Position numbers and translations under genes: made by a program
Origin: Rotaria socialis
Lineage: Eukaryota; Rotifera; Eurotatoria; Philodinida; Philodinidae
DNA: 64,000 nt
Reading direction: 5' to 3'
Assembly (NCBI GenBank): GCA_905331475.1
Contig: CAJNYU010001520.1
Coordinates: 157,974-221,973, forward strand
Notes under the pieces: model-generated
Told to the model about the DNA's origin: nothing
Database searches by the model: none
What the model saw: only the letters and a program-made list of their open reading frames with translations
Shown here: positions 36,855 through 47,524 of the stretch, piece by piece
Position numbering within the stretch: the first letter of the stretch is position 1
Layout of the letters: every line of letters starts with the position of its first letter

Positions 36855-37616
36855 CTTTATTCCGTATCTAAAATAGAAAAATAAATAAAATTTGTATTAC
36901 TGTTATTCAATAATCTTTTTATAATCGAGTTACTGCATAATTGAGTTTTCGAATAACGATCTAATAAAATTCATTGGAAAATTCTAATTTAATGACGATT
37001 TAAATTTTGAATAAGATACTGTTAGAAATAGTATTCGACAGCATGCGATCTTGTTTTAATTTCTTCCTGTTGTTCAAGTCTACATGTAAATTACATAATT
37101 AGATAGCACAAGATTTGCTTTGATTCGATCCGAAGAAGAATAGAATAAATTTAATCAAACAATTTTCTCAGTAACATCTAATATAATAGTTCCATAGATT
37201 GCTTGATTGAATACTTATTATTTTTGTTATATCAATAAGAAATCTTCATTCAACAAATTTTATCCTCAATGACACTTTTGCTCATTGCTGATATTAAAAT
37301 ATATTTACTACAACGCAAATCATAAACCTCGAAACTATTTTTTAGACATCTTGTGTAATGTTTGTCGCATCGACCATTCTTTTTGAAAATTCTGTTTCGT
37401 TGATTTTTAACAGAGATGTCTAATTAACCAAATCTTTTCTATAATTATAAAATAATTGACTTTTCTAAGATGGTAATTTTTTCTTCGTCTAATAATGACT
37501 TCAACAGGCCTCTAATTTTCTTACTCTACATGCTTCTTTTGATTTACCTAACAAGTACTTAATAAAACAAGCAAAAAAAAAATGGTTGCATTTCCGACCT
37601 AGATTCGAAAATAAAA
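36855..37616. other. Intergenic, upstream of the TTL-like gene
   Basis: AT-rich, no exon or repeat recognised. Confidence 0.4.
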
Positions 37617-37808
37617 ATGGATATTAGGCCATTTGTAATTGAAACTAACAAAAATTATCTTAGTTTAGATACATCGTTAGATAAAATTCAATATGATAAT
37701 CATCAAATTATTTCATCGGTCTTTCGTGAAATAAATAATGAAATACGTCATTCGAGAATTAACGGTAATAATCATCCATGGAAACGTCATTTAAAAAGTT
37801 ACCATTAA
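37617..37808 (+). CDS. Small open frame, 63 aa, unrecognised
   Basis: ATG to stop without an intron, starting MDIRPFVIETNKNYLSL and ending WKRHLKSYH. Codon choice (TCG, CGT, ATT, AAT) resembles the real exons nearby, and the product is polar and basic at the C-terminus, without signal peptide or membrane segment. It could be a short gene, the last exon of an unrecognised gene, or chance. No family assigned. Confidence 0.3.
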   Translation: MDIRPFVIETNKNYLSLDTSLDKIQYDNHQIISSVFREINNEIRHSRINGNNHPWKRHLKSYH

Positions 37809-38863
37809 ATTACGCATCGGATAATTATTAAAATAGATTCGATGTCTGTGTTTCATTGACATGATTCAACGGACCCATTTAGTTTTCAATGACTTTTTCT
37901 CGTGGATGCTATTTCACTTTGACTCTTAATTTGCTCATTGCCGTCCGCAGAGATATATTAGCTGTATTAAAATATGCAAAAAAACGAACAAGAATCTATA
38001 GCTGAATGAAATTATTAAATAAAAATGTTTACTAAATTTTTTATTTTTTGTCTTGTAATCTTCCATCTCTCGACACTTCAGGTTCTTCTGTCATATGGAT
38101 AATTCTTTCTGATGAATATGGGAAAACGTTTTCTTTTCCATTTCTCACAGTTAATTGATTTATTTAATTACAATGAAGTAGAAGTTAATATGTCTTTAAT
38201 AACAAGATATCTAATACAAACGTCGTCTGAATGTTAAATACAACTAATCTTTTATCTTTGTATAGGTAAATTCTTTGAGGTTTTCTGATATACGTATATT
38301 TAAATAATTATCGAAAGAGAAGGGGGGGGAGGAAGAGCTACCTAGAAAGTACTCTCATACCTTCCGTTTCTCCTGTTGTGAGATAAAAAGAGAAAGAACT
38401 AGCGTAAAATTATTCGTAATAGCATGTCTTGAAAGCTAAACGATGTTAAAAGGACTAAAAGCACATCATAATTTTAAACACGCAAATGCTCGATGATTGA
38501 ATTTCATGTTGTTTTTTGTTATTCAAATTCGATGTTAATAGTTCATTCAGTTTTTGTAATAATGTCATTCGCCTGATTTGTTCTCTTTGGCAAAAAACGA
38601 GATGTCTACGCTAAACATTTATATATATAGATATATAAACATACCCCTGAAAAGGAAAGAACAAAACTCTAAGCATCCACTAAAAAAGAGAAAAAGAAGT
38701 AGAGATTATACTCTTTATCGTTAAAGAAAAGCAACTATTATCTTTTCTTCTATTCTAATAATGCCAGAACGAGCCATTCTATGATAGTTCTTGTCGCGGC
38801 AACACTCTAGTGCTTCATACCTTTTCTGACAGTTGACATAGATGAGCACATATTTCTCATAAG
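37809..38863. other. Intergenic, nothing recognised
   Basis: AT-rich. A G-run (GGGGGGGGA) occurs near 38320; no exon or RNA gene seen. Confidence 0.4.
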
Positions 38864-41006
38864 ATGTGGCTTATGCTATTTACGCATTATTTATTTGGCT
38901 ATGTCGGTAAGGAAAAGAAAAAAATTTCTAATCTAATTGTATTAAATAATCTCATTGTACTTGCAGGTACAGCTGTTTGTTCTATCGGACTAGTTCTTGC
39001 TCTATGTTCCGTATATATATTTACTCGTCGTCATATGGTAAGTTTATTAGATCACTTTTAAGAAAGAAAAAACAAACGACTCGATTCATACTGAATTTTT
39101 AATTCTTGCAGCGAAGTACCGTATCGACATATTTAGCCTGTTTAAGTATTAGTGATAGTTTTTTATTATTATTGTGTCTTGTTCTTGCCATCAATGCTTC
39201 AATTCATCCGAATCAACAAAATGAATTATTCTATTCGTCACGTCTCCATAAACGTCTCTTTCCGTATGTTTATCCTTGTATCATTTGGTTTCAATTTACT
39301 AGTGTTTGGATAACTGTCGCATTCGCTATTGATCGATGGTTTGCTATTAAATGGCCTATGCTACATTATACATATAGTTCGAAACGAGCCTGGTAAGATT
39401 TTCTTTTAAAGTTTCTTGCAATTGACATGAAAGAAGAAATTCGAAGTTGTTCCTAGAATGTTATATTTCTTAGAATTTCAAAGATAACCGTTTTCCATCA
39501 GTTTCTTTTCCTGTTTTTTTTTGTTTTTAGTTATATTGTTGGTGCAATTTATTGTTTCGGCTTAATATATTCATTACCAAGATTTTTCGAATATCAAACT
39601 AAAGTTCAACATGAAAAATTTATAGGCGTTGAGAATTTTACTGAAAGCGTCGATTTCTTATTTATCGAAAATAAAGTACTCCATAACCCTCTCTATCATT
39701 ATATTGTTCATCTTAGTAAGAGGATTTTGTGGGGATTTTCCTATAAATTGAATTTTCTTCTTCTTTTTCTTCGTTCAGTTCTCTATAGTATTTTTCAAAG
39801 TATATTGCCATTCTTAATGTTATCCTATTTCAATGTTGAACTCATTCGAAGTATTAATGCAAGCTCAAATTTTCTTAAACATTTTACATCATTACATGTA
39901 CAAAATTCACGTATAGAACGTGAAACAAATGTATCTCGCCATCGTGAAGGTGCAATAACACGCTCAGTTATATGTTTAATCGCTTTGTTTACATTTTGTC
40001 AAGTTCCTGCATCGATTCTTCATTATCTCTATGTGTTCTATCGAAATCATCCAATATTATACGTTTCCTATGATATATCAAACTTTTTGATTCTTTTTAA
40101 TAGTGCAGTAAGAAGAAAATTGATTCGTTTTGAATCATTCGAAAAAAAATTCCTTTTTCTATTCGAGGTGAACTTTTTTATTTTTACGTATTTCAATCGA
40201 CGATTTCGACGTGAATTAACTCGTATTTGTTTTCATATAAAAAAGAGTCGAGGTTCACTTTTACGTACACCCAGTCGGCTGTCAATGCGACGAACAAATT
40301 CATCGATTCGAAATGTACAACAAAACTCGCAATTAGCATATGTGAGTATTGCCTAGCGATGAAACTCATTATTCTACTGAATTATGAAGATTTTTTCTTA
40401 TGTCTAATTATCAGATAATCTCTTCGACAAGGAAGGAAGGATATCACTAAGAAAAGAAGCTGAGGGAGAAAAAACTTACTCTCATGAATCTGCATTTTTT
40501 TTCTATATTTAAAGATAACACCAGTAAATTTATGGGAATCTCAAACACGAAATAATCATCTCCTACAGCAACTATGTGGTGGAAGACGTCGTGAAAGTGT
40601 AAATGAACTAAGAAAAAAATCTTCCGATATATCGATACTATCTCAATATCAACTTCAACCAATGAATACTTATTCAGAATCATTAATTAATTTACGTTTG
40701 AATAGTAATCGAATACAACGTAACAAAAGTTTTCCTTCAAAAAAGCATGCTCATAGAAAACAAAAAAAAATTTCCTATCGAACCGACCAAGTAAATTTCT
40801 CAATTACGTCAAAATGTAGTCGCCGTTATAGTGATCGTCTATCGCTTAATAATAAAAGAAATTCTTTAATAATCTATAACAATCCACAGAATTATCGTGC
40901 ACGGCAATTACATTATGTTACATATAGGCATGATCAAAATCGATCGAATTCTATGTTCGCACACAATCCACTGAAAACTTGTACGGCAACAACGATGTTA
41001 AAATGA
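38864..41006 (+). CDS. Rhodopsin-class peptide GPCR (FMRFamide-receptor-like)
   Basis: Seven exons, 38864-38906, 38967-39037, 39112-39392, 39531-39715, 39779-40107, 40168-40341 and 40515-41006, close in phase to 524 aa. The extracellular N-terminus is very short; TM1 begins almost at once. TM2 has LACLSISD (D53). TM3 starts after C94 and ends with the E/DRY equivalent DRW (112-114, AFAIDRWFAIKWPM). LPRFFEY follows TM4. TM6 has CLIALFTFCQVPASILHY. TM7 has NSAVNFFIFTYFNRRFR where most receptors have NPxxY. The FFEY after TM4 and NSxxNFxIY-like TM7 are typical of FMRFamide-type invertebrate receptors. The ~200-residue C-terminal tail is basic and Ser-rich. Expected role: G-protein coupling of a neuropeptide signal at the plasma membrane; ligand unknown. 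The last intron acceptor (TATATTTAAAG) is weak. Confidence 0.85.
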
Positions 41007-41374
41007 ATAATTTCGAACAATTATTTGGTGTTGTAAGATAATTAATTTAATTTCAAATAAAAAAAGAACAAACGCATAGAAAACATACTCCTGTAAACAT
41101 ATTATTCGACATATGATCTCATCAAAAATATTCTTTTAAGACCCAGTATAGTTTCATTTATTTATAGATATTTCTATTGAAACCTAGAAAAGAATTAATT
41201 CATTAGCTAGAAATTTCATCAATAAGATAGAAGTCTACTTCTTTATCTATTGTATTGTTTAGACAATAATGCAACTCCTCTACTCCTTACGGTCTATTAT
41301 TCTTCTTCCTATTAAAAACAAAACCACTAAACAATTAATGGATTATTAAGACCTAAAACAGTCTTTCCATAAAT
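41007..41374. other. 3' flank of the GPCR gene
   Basis: AT-rich. CTAAAACAGT at ~41353 recurs inverted as ACTGTTTTAG near 42188, just outside the next foldback, so the repeat may be larger than its obvious arms. Confidence 0.4.
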
Positions 41375-42150
41375 TAACGAGGGAACATACCCAAGTGATT
41401 CGCACCATTTGACCTCATACTTTGCTCATAGGTAGGATCCAATGAGATTAGAAAAAGACTAAAAGATTTTGTGCACTTAGACCTTTCCTTTAAAGTTATG
41501 ACCGCTTTACTGAATTTTCGACCTTGGTCTCGTTATTTATACAAAAATTGAATGAAGAAATTCTCAGGCTGAAATTTTCTCTAACAATAGGTCTGATTTG
41601 TGTTAGAAAATTGTAAAACTTTCAGTTAAAATTGATGCTTTCTTTTAGAGATATTGCAGATTGAATAAAACGGCCACGGTAACAAAATTATCGTATAATT
41701 GACTTTTCTTCAATCTGCAATATCTCCAGGGACGGCGCGAAGCAACAAAAATATAGGGGGATTACTTGAAAACGGGAGGTTTTTTTTCAAAAATCGGAGT
41801 AAATCAATAAAAATCTCTTCTATTTTCTTCAAAAATCGGAGTAAATTAATAAAAATCCCTTCTATTTTCTTCAAATCGGAGTAAAATTGAAACAAAAATT
41901 TCCAAAGTTGGGCCCCCCCCNAACACAAATCAGACCTATTGTTAGAGAAAATTTCAGCCTGAGAATTTCTTCATTCAATTTTTGTATAAATAACGAGACC
42001 AAGGTCGAAAATTCAGTAAAACGGTCATAACTTTAAAGGAAAGGTCTAAGTGCACAAAATCTTTTAGTCTTTTTCTAGTCTCATTGGATCCTACCTATGA
42101 GCAAAGTATGAGGCCAAATGGTGCGAATCACTTGTGAATGTTCCCTCGTA
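41375..42150. repeat. Long foldback element, AACGAGG family, copy 2, with a foreign centre
   Basis: Ends TAACGAGGGAACAT and ATGTTCCCTCGTA. Arms of ~230 bp pair almost perfectly (CTAAAAGATTTTGTGCACTT, CAGGCTGAAATTTTCTCTAA). Same order of words as the 24302-24929 element. The left inner arm (to ~41727) has no right-hand counterpart. In its place lies ~190 bp containing about three copies of a ~41-bp unit (CAAAAATCGGAGTAAAT plus AATAAAAATC(T/C)CTTCTATTTTCTT), then a C run and one N at 41921. The centre is either an insertion or an assembly patch. Confidence 0.85.
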
Positions 42151-42649
42151 AGGCTATTATGTCGTATTCAAGAACTTCTGTAGCTAATACTGTTTTAGAC
42201 GTCATTTTAATAACTTTGCACTATCTACTATCTACTACATATAACATAGAAGCATTCCTATAGTTTATTCATTCGAATAGAAACGTATAATTGCTTCAGA
42301 AAAATTCTCAACAAAACAGAACGTCGTATCATCAAAAAATAATCTAGGAACTTTTATTCATAATGGCGGAAACAGTAAACTGCAGGATAGTTATCGAGTT
42401 CTCACTGTAGTATGATTGCATACCTAACGAGCTCTTCAGTCACTTCAAACAAAAGAAATCCAATTAACCTATTTAATTTCCATACCAATCATTATCCATT
42501 TCTACTACACATACAATATAAAATAATATAGTTTTCTAATTAGGATAATCATTATAATTCCTTTTTCAAAAATAAAAACAAAGAGATATGACTAGATCAG
42601 TATAAATTTTATTATAGGTTGGCAAAAACAACAAATTACAAATAGAATA
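42151..42649. other. Intergenic between foldback and transporter 3' end
   Basis: AT-rich; no exon seen. Confidence 0.4.
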
Positions 42650-45600
42650 TTAACATGTTTTTGTAGCACTCGTTTCTTCGGCACTAATATCAGCTATTAA
42701 TGATTGAAGTAATGTCAATACAGTAACAAATACTCCAAGAGCAACATAAAAAATTGCAATACACGCTGAGATAATATTCCCCCATGAATTCACCCAGTTT
42801 TGATCAACATGAAAATATAAACAAAGACCTAAACCATAAAAATTCTATTATCCGTTTCAAAAAAAAAAGAAACCTTAGTGTTTTTTTTAATAACTTTTGA
42901 ACGGAAGATGATAGAGAGCTGACATTTTCAAAATTGGACAGAGAGATGTTGGGGCCAGATTTCAGCGCAAAAATNCTTTCGATCTAGACAAGACCCAACT
43001 TTCTATCATATTTGCTTGAGGAGTTAGACAGCCCTAGTCGAACTTTGTTTTGCAAGCGCATGCAATTTTTGACTTTCTTGATCAAGAAAGTCATGCGCTA
43101 TGGACACATCTTGAGCTTAAGTCTTGCAAGTGCATGAAAAAAAAAGTTCGACTAGGGGGATCTCAGTAAAACCCGTCTAACTCATCAAGCAAATATGATA
43201 GAAAGTTGGGTCTTGTCTAGATCGAAAGAGAACACTTTTTTTACCTAATAGTCATGACGGAATCCATGACAATCTCCGAATTGCGTTCACTATATTGTTT
43301 GCAAAATGTCCGTTGGGATTTCATATGATTGATCCATTGTGAACCAATCAAATTTTTGCGCTGAAATCTGGCCCCAACATCTCTCTGTCCAATTTTGAAA
43401 ATCTCAGCTCTCTATCATGTTTCGTTCAAAAGTTATTTAAAAAAACACTAAGGTTTCTTTTTTTCTTTGAAACAGATAATAATTTAAAAAAAAATATGAA
43501 ATACTCGTCATACCTGGAAATATAAACATGAAGCTAGCTGCAAGTGCACCTAAATAATGTATAGCTATTGAAATATTAGGTAAGAAAACTGCACCAGCTA
43601 AAGTTGAAAAAAACCAAACACAAACAATGAGAAATCGACGTTTTATTGAATGTCGTGGATCTGTCGCTATCAACGATGCAGCCGTTTCATTCGATAATGA
43701 ATCAATTGCAGTTCTAAAACAAATACAAAAAACAAATACTCGAACTTATTTAACAGTCATTCTTTTACCTTCCACAAAATAAATTTACTGGATAAGCTGT
43801 ATAAGTTTTAATTGCAACCATAATTATTGCAATGAGTACAACCGATGATATCGGTTGATAAGACATTAAAATGTCATGATCAACTTTAGTACCAAATGTA
43901 AGATAACCGCATATAGCTACTGAACAATAACTGAGAATGAGAATTATTGTTGATGCTAATGTTGCTTTGACACAGTCAGCACGATTTTTTAATGAAACAA
44001 AAACTGGTACAGCATTTACATGTGCCTATAAAATAATCATTAAATGAAAATTTTTTAGAAAAAAAAGCTACGCGAACAAACTTGATAACAAAAACACATT
44101 GTTGGCAAGACTAAGAATATATCTGTCCATGAGTCGGGACTAAAATCATCGAAAAGAGACAATGATATATTTGATAAATCTCGATTTTTACCTTTTTTTA
44201 ACAATTACATCTGTTGGTCTCTTAATAAAATATTCAATCGGTACCATAATAACAACATAAATAATGGCTAATACACCTAGCATGCTAAATAGAAACATGT
44301 ATTAGAGAGATAAGTATTTAGGCTAAATAATGGCTGAACATAGCCTATTTGTATCAAACATTAACTCAAGAAAATTGTTTCTCTCACTTATTCCGTTGGA
44401 TAAGTTTTATTGAAAACAATCTATTGTTTTAACAAGCAGCAAGAAAATATCACGGAAAAAAAATTAAGCATCATCTAGAAAAATGGAAAATCGCAAAGAC
44501 AAAGAGTTTAAAAAAGAAGTATTTATAAATATATCGTTAACGGATGCACTTAAAGTCAATTAGAGAGCAGGTTTAAATAATTGAAACAATTTCATATCGG
44601 AGGAGATGCTATGGAGTTCTCACTTACGTCTTTGGGTACAATGTTTAAAAACAAACTAATCATAAAAAAGACAATATGTTTGAAAATAATAGAAGTCTTA
44701 AACTCCTAGTAAACTGCATTTAGTCGGATGACTACATTTATACCATAGATCTAGAAGTTATTTGTCTGCGGTACTAATGAAAATTAATTTCTTGTGTTTT
44801 TTGCTCTTTGACCTTTTCTCAGCACAGTTCAATGCAGTAAAGATAGATCGAAGAATGCTTGAGGATGTCTTACGAGGGGCTACTGGACAATTCGTCGCAT
44901 GGCTAATTAAATGTACCCAGGTCGTGGCGGTACGGCGAGACGACCAGAAAAGGCTGGAAGGGGGAAGCAGTATTCCGGCAGGAACCGACAACCAATCATG
45001 GGGAAAACTCCGAAAATTTTCCTCCGGAATACGGTGATTTTTCCGCATATTTCCGGCTGGTTCCTACAGTATTCGGTGACCGGAACGATTGACCAGGGTA
45101 ACACAATTAATGTAGAGATAGAGAGAAAAATTTATTCATAGAGAAGTCTAATGAAAATCAGCTTTTTAAAGTTAGATTTACCTTTGCAATCTTGGCTGTA
45201 ATATCGAAAAATCATTTTCGCAAAATCTTTTCGCTCTAAAGTACAATTGTAATCTTCATAAGTAAGCATAGACTTTTCTTTCTCGCTCGAAAACTTCTTG
45301 ATTGTACTCGCTCTTCGTGAAATAATAGTACATAATTATATTAGTATTGAAAACAAGTGACTTTTTTACTTTCTAGAATAACTTTATACTTAATTTTCAA
45401 GCTAATTGTTTTTTTCTATTATTCGAAAATACTATTAGAATATTCATTTTTTGCTCGGCGAGGATAACAGAGTTATAATTATAATTTTATACATTAATTG
45501 AAACACGGTTTTAGTTAAGTCAATTATCAGAAGGGCATGGTACAGCTCTAATCAACTACAGTACATTCGCAACGAATAGTGTGATAACAAATTGTCCATG

Positions 45601-47524
45601 CGACGAATTCACCTACCAAAGTATCTCAAATATATACAAATTAGCGGTCCAGAGCAAACGAATCAAAAAATTTATTCGCTTTAATTTTTTGATTCGTTTA
45701 CTCTGAGCCGCTAATTTGTATACATTTGAGATACCAATCCTTGACCTGCACATCCATTTACTTTTGTTTAAAATTCCAGAGACACTGCTGGGTCTTTCTT
45801 CGTTAGTTTTATTGAAATAACTAATTTGAAAATTTGCGAGAAACTTCTCATGCTAAATTGCTTGTCAGAATCCAATCAGTGTCGTGGTTGATAGGAAAAT
45901 CTATTTAGTTGTGACGTCTGCCTATCTTATCTGTTCTAGATGTTTTCTTAAGGTTATCTCAACCAAAAAATAGTTCAGCAAGATGAAATTTTCACGATAT
46001 GATAAAATCACGCTTTAGTTATAATTAAACCTTTAATTGTCTCTCGTGATGTTATTCGGAAATACTCAATTAATACAAATGAAAAGGAAGTCAATGTCAA
46101 AACGAAGAATGATATATTGAACTTCATTATTATGCTTAATCTCTGTTTGTTTCGAAAGGCATGGCATAGGTTTAAATTCTTATTTTTGGAACACTGTGTA
46201 CGAATGACAGATCCGATGCCTCGAAAAGTTTTTAAATCCTATTTCTCTGCTTGTACACACGCCTCATCATGTAATATTAGTATGGTATTTAATCTAAACA
46301 AGAAGAGACAATCTAGCATGACTGTATCATCAACAAAACAAAAGGTCACGAATTACATTTTAAGTAGATGGATAAAATGATTTTTACTCAAATACCTTGG
46401 AATTTGAAGAAATTTAATTGTTTTTGAAAAACATAATGGAAGTATAAAAACTAATGATGTAATTGGTATTGTAAATCGCCGATCAAAATACCAATGACGA
46501 CAAAATAATGGATCGAAAAAGGTGAGAACTAAATCAAATAAAATGGTTATTGAAAATCTTTTAATTTACTTGCATACATCGATCTAATTGATCTCCGATG
46601 ATAATAAAAAAAATTATACTCAAGCCGTACCTATAATACAAAGCAAAATTTTTCTCATTATAAAAATCTGTTGTTTTTTTTTCTTTATAAATTAATTTAC
46701 ATATATAATATAATACAAACAGAGCAAATTCTTTGCCACACTTTTCCACATTTCATAAGAACAAATGTTTCATATGTGGATATCGATGGATCACAACATA
46801 CAAATAAAATAGCATAGGCACCAAGTACCAAAACTACAACAATCTATTTTTACAACATGAACACAAAACTATAGTAGCAATTCATATTTAGATAATTACC
46901 CCGTGAAGAATTGAACTAAAGAATATACCGCCAGCATCATCATAAGCTTTGGCTATATTCAGAAGGCCAGCCTAATAATTATGAAAAACAATTCGATAGG
47001 ATAACCAGAAGAAACTGACAGTTTTCTTTTATCGTTTTATATTTTAATCTCTATCTAGGTTTTATTGAGGAAGAAATCAGAGCTTATGATCAGTTTTCGA
47101 TATTACGAATAATAACTTAATTATATTATGTATTTCGTGCTTTACAATACTAAAAAGTAAAGTTAAAGTTATTTGTTCTTCATTTGTGATTGCCGATGAA
47201 AACATCTTGAACTGATCGCAAAGAATCTCGATTAACTGGCAAAATGAAAATAAGTTGTTTACTACAATCTACTTCTATTGTGTAAAACTGAATATTAAAG
47301 CGAAAAAACTGATTGGATAACTTACACCCATAGCTGCATTCACAATAAGACCCGCAGCCATAATCCATGATATAGATGCTAGAAAGGAAATCAAATTAAT
47401 AATTATTAATTTAAATTAAATGCCTACATTTTGTTCTGATAGATACGTCTAATATATTATCTGAATTGAGTAAAGCTAAATTTTCGTCATCTATGATTCC
47501 GGGTGTATCCGATTGAACATCCAT
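42650..47524 (-). CDS. Amino acid transporter, SLC38 (SNAT7/8-like), Aa_trans family
   Basis: Eleven minus-strand exons: 47524-47428, 47378-47326, 46971-46900, 46843-46701, 46630-46578, 46528-46396, 44284-44192, 44139-44082, 44025-43769, 43713-43514, 42828-42650. Phases close to 445 aa. After an acidic cytosolic N-terminus comes WIMAAGLIVNAAMG then AGLLNIAKAYDDAGG, the substrate/sodium-site helix of SLC38 proteins. Next: IIIGDQLDR, WYFDRRFTIPITSLVFILPL, FLVLPTMCFCYQAHVNAVPV, YSVAICGYLTFGTK-type TM8 sequence, RHSIKRRFLIV and FMFIFPG. About eleven membrane helices are expected. Known role of the family: sodium-coupled transport of glutamine and other neutral amino acids at plasma or lysosomal membrane. 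Introns 6 (2.1 kb) and 10 (685 nt) contain repeat elements; the others are mostly ~50-70 nt. Confidence 0.88.
42846..43481. repeat. Long foldback element in intron 10 of the SLC38-like gene
   Basis: Ends TATTATCCGTTTCAAA and TTTGAAACAGATAATA. The outer arm (~130 bp, includes AAAATTGGACAGAGAGATGT, GGCCAGATTTCAGCGCAAAA) and an inner arm (CTTTCGATCTAGACAAGACC, CTATCATATTTGCTTGA, then CTAGTCGAACTT) both pair with their mirror images. The right arm carries ~120 bp (43230-43350) missing on the left, where a single N (42975) sits. Removing the element leaves a 49-nt intron, the normal size here. Different sequence from the AACGAGG family. Confidence 0.88.
44916..45098. repeat. CCGGAA-type element, CCCAGG end, in intron 6 of the SLC38-like gene
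   Basis: Starts CCCAGGTCGTGGCGGTACGG, contains GGAAGCAGTATTCCGGC and TTTTCCTCCGGAATACGGTG, ends TTGACCAGGG. The shortest copy of this family (about 180 bp); relative to the 60584-60834 copy it lacks part of the middle. Confidence 0.8.
45621..45734. repeat. Short perfect-type hairpin (MITE-like), intron 6 of the SLC38-like gene
   Basis: Arms GTATCTCAAATATATACAAA then TTAGCGG, and AACGAATCAAAAAA, pair with TTTTTTGATTCGTT, CCGCTAA and TTTGTATACATTTGAGATAC across a loop of ~15 nt. About 114 bp in all. No relation to the other repeats seen. Confidence 0.85.

Noticed and set aside
44758-45141. Four overlapping frames on both strands
   Set aside because: They cover the CCGGAA element in an intron of the transporter gene and have no coding character outside it.
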